Numbered from the stretch's first letter, positions 34,481 to 44,364 are shown. The stretch: DNA of 64,000 nt from Streptomyces sp. NBC_01476 (GCF_036227265.1 NZ_CP109446.1:3047001-3111000); one strand, 5' to 3'. Notes: generated by a model not told the origin, from the sequence alone. Translations and numbers: made by a program.

Positions 34481-37400
34481 TCACGAACCCAGCACGGTCG
34501 TCAGGAACTCCGCGGTCCACTGGAGCAGTTCGCGCCCCACCACCGGCTTCCCGCCGATCCGGGCGGTGCTGGGCCGCGGCACCAGCACCTGCTTGGCCGC
34601 GTGCTTGACCAGCGAGCGCGGGTAGATCCGCTGGAGCCGCATCTCCTGCGACTCCCGCAGTTCCACCGGCCCGAAGCGGATGTTGGCGCCCTGCAGCGTG
34701 ATGTCGCTGACGCCGACCTTCCGGGCCAGCATCCGCAGCCCCGCGACCAGCAGCAGGTTCTCCACCGGCTCCGGGAGCTTGCCGTAGCGGTCGGTGAGTT
34801 CCTCGCGGACCGCGGCGATGTCCTCCTCGGAGTTGGCCGCCGCGATGGCGCGGTACGCCTGCAGCCGCAGCCGCTCACCGGGTGCGTAGTCGTGCGGGAC
34901 GTGCGCGTCCACCGGCAGCTCGATCTTGACTTCGAGCAGTGTCTCCTCGGGCTCACCGCCGGTCTCCAGCGCCGAGCGGTAGTCGGCCACCGCCTCGCCG
35001 ACCATCCGCACGTACAGGTCGAAGCCGACGCCCGCGATGTGCCCTGACTGCTCACCGCCGAGCAGATTGCCCGCGCCGCGGATCTCCAGGTCCTTCATGG
35101 CGACGTACATGCCGGCGCCCATCTCGGTGTGCTGGGCGATGGTGGCCAGCCGCTCGTGCGCGGTCTCGGTGAGCGGCTTCTCCGGCGGGTAGAGGAAGTA
35201 CGCGTAACCGCGCTCGCGGGACCGGCCGACCCGGCCCCGCAGCTGGTGGAGCTGGGAGAGTCCGAAGGTGTCACCGCGTTCCACGATGAGCGTATTGGCG
35301 TTCGAGATGTCGATACCCGACTCCACGATCGTGGTGGAGACCAGGACGTCGAACTTCTTCTCCCAGAAGTCCACCACCACCTGTTCGAGCCGCGACTCCC
35401 CCATCTGCCCGTGGGCGGTGGCGATCCGCGCCTCCGGCACGATCTCGCGCAGCCGGGCCGCCGCCCGGTCGATGGACTCCACCCGGTTGTGGATGTAGAA
35501 GACCTGGCCCTCGCGCAGCAGTTCACGCCGGATCGCCGCACCGATCTGCTTCTCCTCGTACGGTCCGACGAACGTCAGCACCGGGTGGCGTTCCTCGGGC
35601 GGAGTGGTGATCGTGGACATCTCCCGGATGCCGGTCACCGCCATCTCCAGGGTGCGCGGGATCGGCGTCGCGGACATCGTCAGCACGTCCACATTGGCCC
35701 GCAGCTTCTTCAGCTGCTCCTTGTGCTCGACGCCGAACCGCTGCTCTTCGTCCACGATGACCAGGCCCAGGTCCTTGAACTTCGTCTCCGACGAGAAGAG
35801 CCTGTGGGTGCCGATCACCAGGTCGACCGAGCCGTCCCGCAGCCCCTCCAGCACCGCCTTCGCCTCGGTGTCGGTCTGGAACCGCGACAGCGCCCGCACA
35901 TTCACCGGGAACTGCGCATACCGCTCGGTGAAGGTGCCCATGTGCTGCTGGACCAGCAGGGTGGTCGGCACCAGGACGGCCACCTGCTTGCCGTCCTGCA
36001 CCGCCTTGAAGGCCGCGCGCACCGCGATCTCGGTCTTGCCGTACCCGACGTCGCCGCAGATCAGCCGGTCCATCGGGACCGACTTCTCCATGTCCTCCTT
36101 CACCTCGGCGATGGTGGTCAGCTGGTCGGGCGTCTCCGCGTACGGGAAGGCGTCCTCCAGCTCACGCTGCCAGGGCGTGTCGGAGGCGAAGCTGTGGCCG
36201 GGGGCGGCCATCCGGGCCGAGTAGAGCCGGATCAGGTCGGCGGCGATCTCCTTGACCGCCTTCTTCGCGCGGGCCTTGGTCTTCGTCCAGTCCGCGCCGC
36301 CCAGCCGGTGCAGCGACGGCGCCTCGCCGCCGACGTACTTGGTGATCAGCTCCAGCTGGTCGGTGGGGACGAAGAGCCGGTCCCCGGGCTGGCCGCGCTT
36401 GGCCGCCGCGTACTCGACCACCAGGTACTCGCGGGTGGCGCCCTGGACCGTACGCTGCACCATCTCGACGTAGCGGCCGACGCCGTGCTGCTCGTGCACG
36501 ATGTAGTCGCCGCCGACCAGGGTGAGCGGGTCGATGGTCTTGCGGCGGCGGGACGGCATCCGCCCCATGTCCTTGGTGGACGACTTCTGGCCGGACAGGT
36601 CGGTCTCGGTGAGCACCGCCAGCTTCAGCGCCGGGTCGATGAAACCGTGCTCGACCGAGCCGGTCGCGACATGGACGACGGAGGGCGCGAGGTCGGCGAG
36701 TTCCAGGTCGAGGCGGGCCGCGATGCCCTCACCGCCCAGCACCTCCACCATGCGGGCCGCCGGGCCGTGGCCCTCGGTGACGAAGACGGTCCGCCAGCCG
36801 TCGGCCAGCCAGCCCTTGGTGTCCGCCAGCGCTCTGGCGGTGTCGCCGCGGTAGAGCTCGGGGGCGTGCATGCCCAGCCGCAGGGTGTCGCCGAACTCGC
36901 GCTCCAGGCTGGTGTCAAGCGCCGGCACCTCGTCGGCGGCGAAGGGGCTCACCGACCACCAGGGCAGGCCGAGCTCGCGCGCCCGGTCCCGTACGTCCGC
37001 GATCGACCAGAGCGAGGCCGCGCCCAGGTCGATCGGGGCCTCGCCACCGCCGGCGGTGGCCGCCCAGGACGCCTCAAGGAACTCCTGGGAGGTCGCCACC
37101 AGGTCGGCGGCGCGGGTACGCACCCGCTCCGGGTCGCAGACCACCGCCATCGAACCGCCGGGCAGGACGTCCAGCAGCAGTTCCATGTCGTCGACCAGGA
37201 CCGGGGCGAGGGACTCCATGCCCTCCACCGCGATGCCCTCGGCGATCTTGCCGAGGAGTTCGTCCAGCTCGGGGTGCTCGACGGCCAGCGCGGCCGCCCG
37301 CTCGCGCACCTGCGGGGTGAGCAGCAGCTCACGGCAGGGCGGCGCCCACAGGCCGTGCTCGGCGACTTCGAGGGACCGCTGGTCGGCGACCTTGAAGTAC

Positions 37401-38041
37401 CGGATCTCCTCGACGTCGTCGCCCCAGAACTCCACCCGCAGCGGGTGCTCCTCGGTCGGCGGGAAGACGTCAAGGATGCCGCCGCGGACCGCGAACTCGC
37501 CGCGCTTCTCGACCAGCTCCACCCGGGCGTACGCGGCTGCCGCCAGCCCCTCGACCACAGTGCCGAGGTCAGCGCTCTGCCCGCTGCGCAGCGCCACAGG
37601 CTCCAGGTCGCCAAGGCCCTTGACCTGCGGCTGGAGCACCGAGCGGACGGGGGCGACCACCACCTGTACGGGACCGGCGGTCGGGTCGTCGGCCCGCGGG
37701 TGGGCGAGCCGGCGCAGGACCGCCAGCCGGCGGCCCACCGTGTCGCTGCGCGGCGAGAGACGCTCGTGCGGCAGCGTCTCCCAGGCCGGATACTCCACCA
37801 CCGCGTCCGGCGGCAGCAGGGTGCGCAGCGCCGCCGCCAGGTCCTCGGCCTCCCGGCCGGTCGCCGTCACCGCGAGGACGGTGCGGCGGGCGCGGGCGGC
37901 CAGCGCCGCGATCGCCATCGAGCGGGCGGCGGGCGGACCGACCAGGTCCACCAGCGGGCGGGCGCCGGAGGTGGCGGCGGCGACCGCCTCGGCGAGGGCG
38001 GGGTCCTCAACGACGACGTCGACCAGGCCGTTCAGACTCAT
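34481..38041 (-). CDS. mfd: transcription-repair coupling factor
   Basis: A 1186-aa SF2 translocase that removes RNA polymerase stalled at DNA damage and recruits UvrA. The N-terminal third is UvrB-like; the RNA-polymerase-interaction domain near 500 has YIVHEQHGVGRYVEM. The translocase has Walker A CGDVGYGKTEIAVRAA, DEEQRFGVEH and TMSATPIPRTL; motifs IV-VI include STTIVESGIDISNAN and QLRGRVGRSRERGYAYF. A C-terminal TRCF/D7 domain closes it. ATG 38041 (MSLNGLVDVV) is the likely start; a frame extension to 38113 has no homology. Confidence 0.97.
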   Translation of the reverse strand: MSLNGLVDVVVEDPALAEAVAAATSGARPLVDLVGPPAARSMAIAALAARARRTVLAVTATGREAEDLAAALRTLLPPDAVVEYPAWETLPHERLSPRSDTVGRRLAVLRRLAHPRADDPTAGPVQVVVAPVRSVLQPQVKGLGDLEPVALRSGQSADLGTVVEGLAAAAYARVELVEKRGEFAVRGGILDVFPPTEEHPLRVEFWGDDVEEIRYFKVADQRSLEVAEHGLWAPPCRELLLTPQVRERAAALAVEHPELDELLGKIAEGIAVEGMESLAPVLVDDMELLLDVLPGGSMAVVCDPERVRTRAADLVATSQEFLEASWAATAGGGEAPIDLGAASLWSIADVRDRARELGLPWWSVSPFAADEVPALDTSLEREFGDTLRLGMHAPELYRGDTARALADTKGWLADGWRTVFVTEGHGPAARMVEVLGGEGIAARLDLELADLAPSVVHVATGSVEHGFIDPALKLAVLTETDLSGQKSSTKDMGRMPSRRRKTIDPLTLVGGDYIVHEQHGVGRYVEMVQRTVQGATREYLVVEYAAAKRGQPGDRLFVPTDQLELITKYVGGEAPSLHRLGGADWTKTKARAKKAVKEIAADLIRLYSARMAAPGHSFASDTPWQRELEDAFPYAETPDQLTTIAEVKEDMEKSVPMDRLICGDVGYGKTEIAVRAAFKAVQDGKQVAVLVPTTLLVQQHMGTFTERYAQFPVNVRALSRFQTDTEAKAVLEGLRDGSVDLVIGTHRLFSSETKFKDLGLVIVDEEQRFGVEHKEQLKKLRANVDVLTMSATPIPRTLEMAVTGIREMSTITTPPEERHPVLTFVGPYEEKQIGAAIRRELLREGQVFYIHNRVESIDRAAARLREIVPEARIATAHGQMGESRLEQVVVDFWEKKFDVLVSTTIVESGIDISNANTLIVERGDTFGLSQLHQLRGRVGRSRERGYAYFLYPPEKPLTETAHERLATIAQHTEMGAGMYVAMKDLEIRGAGNLLGGEQSGHIAGVGFDLYVRMVGEAVADYRSALETGGEPEETLLEVKIELPVDAHVPHDYAPGERLRLQAYRAIAAANSEEDIAAVREELTDRYGKLPEPVENLLLVAGLRMLARKVGVSDITLQGANIRFGPVELRESQEMRLQRIYPRSLVKHAAKQVLVPRPSTARIGGKPVVGRELLQWTAEFLTTVLGS

Positions 38042-38282
38042 CAGGCTTCCGTCCCATGGGCAAGCGGTGTGGAGGTGCGTGGCGCCGTACGGGCAACGCG
38101 AACCGCCCGACACGTGTCACGGGCCGGGGGTACATCCAGCGTACGACGTGGCGCCGACACACACCGCCGGGACCGGATTCCCGGCGCCGCCAGGCCCCCG
38201 CGACGGCCCTCTCCCGGACCTTGCCCCCGACCTCACCGAGATCCCGGCGAACCCCCGCCGGGATCCGGCAGGGGGCATACGA

Positions 38283-38320
38283 CGGCCCCGGGGCGCGGGG
38301 GGTGTGCGCCACCGGGGCCG
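38283..38320 (-). terminator. hairpin terminator of the ABC exporter operon
   Basis: CGGCCCCGG plus GGCGC pair with GCGCC plus CCGGGGCCG, a 14-bp stem with one bulged A and a G-rich loop, 52 bases after the permease stop. It is the main feature of the 331-bp gene-free stretch 38042-38372; I saw nothing else clear there apart from the mfd upstream region. Confidence 0.7.
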
Positions 38321-38372
38321 CCGCGTCGGTGCGGACGGGAACCACCTGCCGATCAGCAGGTCACCGTACGGA

Positions 38373-40940
38373 TCAGTCCGTCGCGATCGCGTTCAGCACG
38401 TTCATCCGTGCCGCTCTGAACGCCGGCAGGACCGCGGCCAGCAGGCCGACGACCGCCGAGAGGACGAAGACCACGGCTATCGTCGTCCAGGGGATCTGCA
38501 GGATGCCGATGCCCTGCGTGGCCAGCACCCGCTGGCCGGTGGAGCCCCAGCCGAGGCCGAGGCCCACGCCCACCAGAGCGCCGAAGAGCGAGATGACCAC
38601 CGATTCGAGCCGGATCATCCGGCGCAGCTGGACCCGCGAGGTGCCGATGGCCCGCATCAGCCCGATCTCCCGGGTGCGCTCCACCACCGACAGGGCGAGG
38701 GTGTTCACCACGCCCAGCACGGCGACGATGATCGCCAGCGCCAGCAGCACGTAGATCATGTAGAGCAGCTGGTTGATCTGGCTCTGCAGCAGGTCCTTGT
38801 AGTCGGCCTGGTTGCGCACGTCGATCTGCGGGTACGGCTTCGCGACCGCCTTGAGGGAGGCGTACGCCTCCTTCTCCTTGCCGTCGACCGCCTTGGCCAG
38901 GATCAGGAAGTCGCCGGGCATCTTGTCCGCCGGCAGGTACTGCCGCGCGGTGGCGATGTTGGTGTACATCGCGCCGTGGTCGATGGTGGTGTCGTCGGTG
39001 GTGATCGCGGCCACCTTGAGTTCGGCGGTACGGCCGCCGACCATCGCCACCTTCAGCTCGTCGCCGAGCTTGAGGCCGTTGTCCTTGGCGAAGCCCTCCG
39101 GCACCGACATGGCGTTGGTGCCATAGGCGTCGGCGAGCTTGCCCTGCACCGCGTCGATCCGCACGTCGTCGGCGTAGGTCGGGCTCGCGGCGGTCAGCGA
39201 GTCCTTGAAGGTCTTGCCGCCCGGGGTGGTGAGGGTGGCGTTGACCACGGTGTAGTCGGAGAAGTGGTCGATGTCCTTCGCCGTCTTGAGGGCCCTCTCG
39301 ACGCTCGGGGTCAGCGGCTGGCTGCCGTTGCTGCCGCTCTGCACGATGAAGTCCGCGCCGACCGAGGTGTCGAGCTGGTCGTCGGCGGAGGCCACCATGG
39401 ACGAGCCGATCACCGACATACCGGCGACCAGCGCCAGTCCGATCATCAGCGCGGAGGCGGTGGCGCCGGTACGCCGCGGGTTGCGCAGCGCGTTGCGCTC
39501 GGCGAGCCGGCCCATCGGCCCGAAGAACCGCAGGATGACGACGCTGACCGCACGGACGATCACATTGGCCAGCAGCGGGCCGATGATCACAAAACCGATC
39601 AGGGTGAGCAGGACGCCGAGGCCCAGCAGGCTGCCGCCGGCCGAGGTCTTGTCCGCCTGGGAGGCACCCACCAGGGCGAGCACACCGGCCGCGGAGACCA
39701 GCAGGCCGAGCGCCGCCCGGATCCGGCCCGCCTTGGCGTCGGAGGGGGTGCCGGCGTCACGCAGAGCCGCCATCGGGGAGATCTTCCCGGCCCGGCGGGC
39801 GGGGATGTAGGCGGACAGCACCGTGACGACGACACCGAGGACCAGGCCCACCACCGGGGTGGTGGCCTTGATGGTCAGCTCGGACAGGTCGAGGTTGAGG
39901 CCGGCCGCGCCCATCAGCTTCATCAGCCCGATGGCCAGCCCGATCCCGGCGCCGATGCCGACCACCGACCCCGAGACACCGAGCATCACCGCTTCGATCA
40001 GCACCGACCGGTTGACCTGCCGCCGGCTCGACCCGAGGGCCCGCATCAGGCCGATCTCCCGGGTGCGCTGGGCGACCAGCATCGAGAAGGTGTTGACGAT
40101 CAGGAAGATGCCGACCAGGACCGCGATCCCGGCGAAGCCGAGCATCGCGTACTTGATGAAGCTCAGGAAACCGAGGTCGTCCTGGTCCTTCTTCTTGGTC
40201 TCGGCCGCGGTGTCGATGGTGTAGGTGCTGCCGATGGCCGCCTTGACCTCGGCCTTGAGCCGGTCGTCGGTGACACCCCTGGCGGCGGTCAGCCCGTAGC
40301 CGGTGTAGGCGTCGGTCCGGCCGAGCAGCCTGGACTGCGCGGTGGCGGTGTCGATGTAGACCACCGCGGCGCCCGGGTTGGTGGTCTTGAAGGTGACGAT
40401 GCCGGTGAGGGTGATCCGGAAGTCACCGGGGGCGGCGATCACCCGCAGGGTGTCGCCGATCTTCAAGTGGTGGTCCTTGGCGGTGTCGGCGTCGAGCACC
40501 GCGTCCGAGGGCCCCTGCGGCAGGTGGCCGGAGGTGAGTTCGACCGCCTTGGTCTCGGTCGGGTCCCAGTTGCTGACGATCGTCGGGGCGCCGGACGACG
40601 GGCTGATCTTGTCGTTGTGCGCGTCCGCGACGGTGACGTCCTGGCTGGTGACGTCGGGGTCGGACTTCGCGACACCCGGCACGTGGGTCAGCTTCTGCTG
40701 CAGGGACGCAGGCAGGGTGTCCGGGATGCCGGTGGCCTGCGCGTTCTTGACCTCCTTGGCGCTGACCGTGACATCGGAGGCGGTCGAGGCGAAGAGCCGG
40801 TCGAAGGTGGCGGTCATGGTGTCGGTGAGCACCAGGGTGCCGCAGACGAACGCCACCGACAACAGGACGGCGATGGCGGAGAGCGCCATTCTGCCCTTGT
40901 GCGCGAAGAAGTTGCGCACCGAGGTCTTCAGGACGGTCAC
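38373..40940 (-). CDS. ABC transporter permease, FtsX/MacB type
   Basis: An 855-aa membrane protein with the duplicated MacB-FtsX layout. A helix at ~15-40 is followed by a periplasmic-type domain (to ~260), three helices with RTREIGLMRALGSSRRQVNRS, four more hydrophobic segments, a second extracellular domain (~515-690) and a final three-helix FtsX unit with VERTREIGLMRAIGTSRVQ. Such mechanotransmitter exporters move lipids, lipoproteins or antimicrobial peptides. Its GTG start overlaps the stop of the ATPase gene by four bases (GTGA). Confidence 0.93.
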   Translation of the reverse strand: MTVLKTSVRNFFAHKGRMALSAIAVLLSVAFVCGTLVLTDTMTATFDRLFASTASDVTVSAKEVKNAQATGIPDTLPASLQQKLTHVPGVAKSDPDVTSQDVTVADAHNDKISPSSGAPTIVSNWDPTETKAVELTSGHLPQGPSDAVLDADTAKDHHLKIGDTLRVIAAPGDFRITLTGIVTFKTTNPGAAVVYIDTATAQSRLLGRTDAYTGYGLTAARGVTDDRLKAEVKAAIGSTYTIDTAAETKKKDQDDLGFLSFIKYAMLGFAGIAVLVGIFLIVNTFSMLVAQRTREIGLMRALGSSRRQVNRSVLIEAVMLGVSGSVVGIGAGIGLAIGLMKLMGAAGLNLDLSELTIKATTPVVGLVLGVVVTVLSAYIPARRAGKISPMAALRDAGTPSDAKAGRIRAALGLLVSAAGVLALVGASQADKTSAGGSLLGLGVLLTLIGFVIIGPLLANVIVRAVSVVILRFFGPMGRLAERNALRNPRRTGATASALMIGLALVAGMSVIGSSMVASADDQLDTSVGADFIVQSGSNGSQPLTPSVERALKTAKDIDHFSDYTVVNATLTTPGGKTFKDSLTAASPTYADDVRIDAVQGKLADAYGTNAMSVPEGFAKDNGLKLGDELKVAMVGGRTAELKVAAITTDDTTIDHGAMYTNIATARQYLPADKMPGDFLILAKAVDGKEKEAYASLKAVAKPYPQIDVRNQADYKDLLQSQINQLLYMIYVLLALAIIVAVLGVVNTLALSVVERTREIGLMRAIGTSRVQLRRMIRLESVVISLFGALVGVGLGLGWGSTGQRVLATQGIGILQIPWTTIAVVFVLSAVVGLLAAVLPAFRAARMNVLNAIATD

Positions 40941-41725
40941 GACGTCCTCCCACGGCCGTCGAAGGACTTCATGCGCTCCAGTACGGACTCGGCGGTCGGG
41001 CTGGTCATCTCGTCGACGATGACTCCGTCGGCGAGGTAGAGCACGCGGTCGGCGTACGAGGCCGCCACCGGGTCGTGGGTCACCATCACGATGGTCTGGC
41101 CGAGCTCGTCCACCGAGCGGCGCAGGAAGCCGAGCACCTCGGCGCCGGCCCGGGAGTCGAGGTTTCCGGTCGGCTCGTCGCCGAAGATGATCTCGGGGCG
41201 GGCGGCGAGCGCCCTGGCCACCGCGACCCGCTGCTGCTGGCCGCCGGAGAGCTGGCTGGGGCGGTGCTTGAGGCGGCCGGCCAGACCGACCGTCTCCACC
41301 ACCCGGTCGAGCCAGTCGCGGTCCACTTTGCGGCCCGCGATGTCCATCGGAAGGGTGATGTTCTCCACCGCGTTGAGCGTCGGCAGCAGGTTGAACGACT
41401 GGAAGATGAAGCCGATCTTGTCCCGGCGCAGCTGGGTGAGCTTCTTGTCCTTCAGCTCGGTGATCTCCGTGCCGCCGACCCAGATCCGGCCTTCGGTGAC
41501 CGTGTCGAGCCCGGCCAGGCAGTGCATCAGGGTGGACTTGCCGGAGCCCGAGGGGCCCATGATCGCGGTGAAGCGGCCCCGCATGATGTCGACGTCGACC
41601 GCGTCCAGGGCGAGCACGCGCGTCTCACCCGACCCGTACGCCTTGGTCACCGAGCGGGCTGCTGCGGCCACGGCCGAACGTTCTCCGTTGCCCCCGGCCT
41701 TGGGAATCGTCACTGCCGTCGTCAC
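40937..41725 (-). CDS. ABC transporter ATP-binding protein (LolD/MacB type)
   Basis: A 262-aa ATPase partner of the FtsX permease. Walker A is MGPSGSGKSTLMH, the signature LSGGQQQRVAVARALA, Walker B IIFGDEPTGNLDSR, and the switch His is in VMVTHDP. The first ~30 residues (VTTAVTIPKAGGNGE) form a short extension. Start GTG 41725 is preceded by AGGAG six bases upstream; the longer open frame is promoter DNA. No sensor kinase/regulator pair lies next to it, unlike many such exporters. Confidence 0.93.
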   Translation of the reverse strand: MTTAVTIPKAGGNGERSAVAAAARSVTKAYGSGETRVLALDAVDVDIMRGRFTAIMGPSGSGKSTLMHCLAGLDTVTEGRIWVGGTEITELKDKKLTQLRRDKIGFIFQSFNLLPTLNAVENITLPMDIAGRKVDRDWLDRVVETVGLAGRLKHRPSQLSGGQQQRVAVARALAARPEIIFGDEPTGNLDSRAGAEVLGFLRRSVDELGQTIVMVTHDPVAASYADRVLYLADGVIVDEMTSPTAESVLERMKSFDGRGRTS

Positions 41726-41970
41726 TTTCACTCCTGGGAAGTCGGTCCGCGCCAGCCGTCGGGCTGCCGCGCCTGTGGGTCTGCCGATGGTGCGTCTCAG
41801 CCTGCCGGGCCGTGCCGGGCGGCACGATGGAGCAGGTCCCCGTTCCTGGGTGGGGGTAGCCCCACCCCGCTCGCGGGGCAGGGGCTCTCCACCCCGTGTT
41901 AAGACCGTAGGGACCGCACGGACCTGGATCGTCATCCGGCGGGACGAACCGGCGGACGCCGGAAGTAGGT

Positions 41971-41989
41971 CACTCCCCCTAGGGGAGTG
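41971..41989. promoter_or_regulatory. dyad CACTCCCC-CTA-GGGGAGTG
   Basis: An 8-bp perfect inverted repeat with a three-base centre, in the 379-bp gap between the ABC operon and the SUKH-3 gene. It lies about 245 bp upstream of the ATPase start and 115 bp beyond the SUKH-3 stop. It may be an operator for the exporter or a small hairpin ending SUKH-3 transcription. The rest of the gap shows no supported gene. Confidence 0.45.
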
Positions 41990-42104
41990 CTACCTGCGGG
42001 CCAGACGGACCTCAGGGTCCGCCCCGGGCACCATCGCGGATGGCGGGTACACGGACGCGCCGGAGGCCGGACGCGGCCCAGGACCGCGGTCGTCTGACGG
42101 CTGC

Positions 42105-42602
42105 TCAGCCCATCGTGAGGCGGACCGGACGCACCCCGCCGATCAGCGCGGCCAGCGCCCGGTCGATGTCGGGCCCGGCGTACCAGTCGCCGGTGTGGTC
42201 CACCGCGTAGACCCGGCCCTCGGCGTCGATCGCCAACAGGGCGCCGGTAGCCGCCTCCTCGCCGAGCGGGCTGATGCCGATCTCCAGTGCGCGGCCCAGG
42301 TCGCCGAAGGTACGGGCCAGGTGGAGGCCGCACAGCGGGTCGATCAGCACCGCGCTGGGCGCGATCTGCCGCCTGGGCCCTGACACCGCCGGGATCGCCA
42401 GGCCGCCGAACTCCGCCCACGCCTCGACCGCCGCCGGGAACACCTCGTGCCGGTGGCCGCCGGGCGACTCGTACGCCCGCAGTTCGTCGGCCCACACCTC
42501 GGCCTGCTTGATGTCCCAGCGGCCCGGCTGCCAGCCCGCCGCGCGCAGGGCGGCGTCCACGCCGACCGGGAAGCGGGTACTGCCGGGCATGACGTCGCTC
42601 AT
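42105..42602 (-). CDS. SUKH-3 family immunity protein
   Basis: A 165-aa cytoplasmic protein. The SUKH-3 pattern is visible: VDAALRAAGWQPGRWD, a mid AVEAWAEFGGLAI, the strand IDPLCGLHLARTFGDLGRAL and the C-terminal LLAIDAEGRVYAVDHTGDWY. SUKH proteins neutralise nuclease and deaminase toxins of polymorphic toxin systems. ATG 42602 overlaps the stop of the deaminase gene by four bases (ATGA), so the pair is made together with the presumed toxin first. Confidence 0.88.
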   Translation of the reverse strand: MSDVMPGSTRFPVGVDAALRAAGWQPGRWDIKQAEVWADELRAYESPGGHRHEVFPAAVEAWAEFGGLAIPAVSGPRRQIAPSAVLIDPLCGLHLARTFGDLGRALEIGISPLGEEAATGALLAIDAEGRVYAVDHTGDWYAGPDIDRALAALIGGVRPVRLTMG

Positions 42603-43108
42603 GCGCCGTCCGCCGACGGGTCGAAGGCGTACACCCCGAAGTGGGCAAGCAGCGGCGCGCAGGAGCGGCACGGCGGGGCGTAGGCGCCGTGCGCGGGGTC
42701 GCCGTCCTCACGTATCCGGCGGGCGGTCAGTTTCGCCCCGCGCAGCGCCTTGCGGGCCTCACTGTGCGTGAGCGGACGGCGGGAGGCGCGCTTGCCGCGG
42801 CTCGCCTCGACCGCCGCCAGGTGGCGGGAAATCAGCACCGCCTCCGGACAGCGCCCGGTGAACCGCTCGCGCTGCCCGACCGGCAGCCCGTCCAGGAAGT
42901 CCTGGACCACCGGGTGGAGTTCCGGCGGCTGCTCGCTCTTGGACCCGGTGCAGGTCAGCACCTCGTCGCGGATGGACAGCGCGGCGGCGACCGCCGGCAG
43001 GATGCCGTCCCTGCGGTGCAGCAAAGGCGGCGGGACGGCCGGGTCGTGCTGGGCGATCCAGGTCAATCGCGGGTCGACGGCCCCCGCCGCCTGTAGGCGA
43101 GTTGTCAT
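42599..43108 (-). CDS. YwqJ-related putative nucleic-acid deaminase
   Basis: A 169-aa stand-alone deaminase-fold protein. The zinc and proton-transfer residues fit the YwqJ pattern: Cys87-x-Glu89 in FTGRCPEAVLISRHL, and Cys147/Cys150 in APPCRSCAPLLAHFG. There is no signal peptide, WXG or RHS/TNT trafficking module, so it stays in the cell unless exported by an unknown route. ATG 43108 has a weak GGAGGGA about 11 bases upstream. Known relatives are toxin domains paired with SUKH immunity proteins, exactly as here. Confidence 0.85.
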   Translation of the reverse strand: MTTRLQAAGAVDPRLTWIAQHDPAVPPPLLHRRDGILPAVAAALSIRDEVLTCTGSKSEQPPELHPVVQDFLDGLPVGQRERFTGRCPEAVLISRHLAAVEASRGKRASRRPLTHSEARKALRGAKLTARRIREDGDPAHGAYAPPCRSCAPLLAHFGVYAFDPSADGA

Positions 43109-43216
43109 ATTGTGCGTGCATCCCTCCGTCCACCCGCCCGTAAGCGGGCGATCCCCCGTCTGTCGATCAGAGTGCCAAACGCGCCACTGAATGGGGAAGC
43201 GGAACGCCGTCCATCA

Positions 43217-43257
43217 CCCATCGTGTGTGGGTCATGTCACCGTCGTGTGACGATGGG
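43217..43257. promoter_or_regulatory. long dyad between the deaminase and lipoprotein genes
   Basis: CCCATCGT (43217-43224) and ACGATGGG (43250-43257) form a perfect 8-bp inverted repeat; an inner GTCAC (43236-43240) can alternatively pair with GTGAC (43247-43251). It stands in the 281-bp divergent region and could be an operator serving both genes or a leader hairpin of the lipoprotein mRNA. Confidence 0.4.
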
Positions 43258-43389
43258 TCGCGTGTGCGGGCACAGGGCGTACACAGGGAGGACGCCTTAC
43301 ATGGACGACAGGGGGCCGGTGGCGGGAGGATCGTCAGTCGGCCCGCACCGCGGGTCCCCCCACCCGCCGAAACAGGGAATGTGACCCCC

Positions 43390-44187
43390 ATGCGCACAAC
43401 CGGCACCACCGGCACGGCACGGCAGATCCGCGACGCAGGACGCAACCGCAGGGTCCGGCTCGCCGCCGCCTCCGCGGCCGTCCTGCCCGCGCTGCTGCTC
43501 GCCGCGGCCTGCTCCTCGAACTCCTCGGACGCCAACGGCGGATCCAAGACCGCGCCCCCGGCCTCCTCGGCGCCGGCCGGCGGGGCACCGCTGACCAAGG
43601 CGCAGTTGACCAGCGCCCTGGTCAGTGCGAAGGACGTGCCGGGCTACACCGTCCAGGTCTCGCAGACCGACGCCACCGACGCGCAGGACGATGCGACGCT
43701 CACCGCGGACAAGGCCGCGTGCCAGCCGCTGGCCGACATCACCAGCAGCAAGCCGCAGATCAAGCGGGTGGCGTTCGTCGGCGCCGCCTTCGCCAAGACC
43801 CCCGCGACCTCCGGCAGCACCACCCCGGCCGAGATCGACCAGATGCTGGTCGCCAGCCACGCCCCCGGGGACGCGCAGAAGGTCATCGACTCGGTGGACA
43901 CCGCGCTCGGCACCTGCACGTCGTTCAACGCCACCGACAACACCGGGACGAAGACGCCGTTCTCCATCACCAAGGCGCCCGCGGTCAGCGCGGGCGACGC
44001 GTCGGCGTCGTACGTGATGACCGATACGGCGGACAAGGCGAACGGGGCGGCGCTGGTGACCGTCGTCAGGACCGGCGACACCATCACCGCCTACCTGTCG
44101 GTGAAGTCGGCGGGCGGCGCGGGCACCCTGCCGCTGGACGTGGCGCGCAAGCAGAGCGACAAGCTGAAGGCGGCCCAGGCGAAGTAG
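43390..44187 (+). CDS. lipoprotein, paralogue of the next gene
   Basis: A 265-aa exported lipoprotein (lipobox LAAAC, Cys near 39). The mature part begins after a Ser/Pro/Ala-rich spacer with LTKAQLTSALVSAKDVPGY, has Cys in ACQPLADITSS and GTCTSF, and ends in VTVVRTGDTITAYLSV. The fold is suggestive of PknH-type extracellular sensor domains, but I do not assign it. ATG 43390 is preferred over a GTG at 43381, whose ribosome binding site is too close. Confidence 0.8.
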   Translation: MRTTGTTGTARQIRDAGRNRRVRLAAASAAVLPALLLAAACSSNSSDANGGSKTAPPASSAPAGGAPLTKAQLTSALVSAKDVPGYTVQVSQTDATDAQDDATLTADKAACQPLADITSSKPQIKRVAFVGAAFAKTPATSGSTTPAEIDQMLVASHAPGDAQKVIDSVDTALGTCTSFNATDNTGTKTPFSITKAPAVSAGDASASYVMTDTADKANGAALVTVVRTGDTITAYLSVKSAGGAGTLPLDVARKQSDKLKAAQAK

Positions 44188-44364
44188 CCGGGCACCGGGG
44201 TCCGTGACCTTGTTGCGAGCGTTGTGAGCGTTGTGAGCGGCGGCATAGGGGGCGGCGCGGGCCCGGTGCCGTAAAGTCGCGCGGCAGCGGGCCGCCGTCG
44301 CCCGCGGGTCCGGGACGGGCAACGGTACGGCCGCCGGACCGCCACGACACAGGGGAACACATCG

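Noticed and set aside
36870..41039. A 1389-codon plus-strand open frame across mfd and the ABC exporter
   Set aside because: It is antisense to two proteins with complete motifs and is low-complexity (Arg/Ser/Gly/His-rich), as expected of high-GC shadow frames.
34481..42104. Insertion sequence or integrase signs around the chitinase and exporter genes
   Set aside because: No transposase frames, terminal repeats or attachment-site duplication near the tRNAs were seen.
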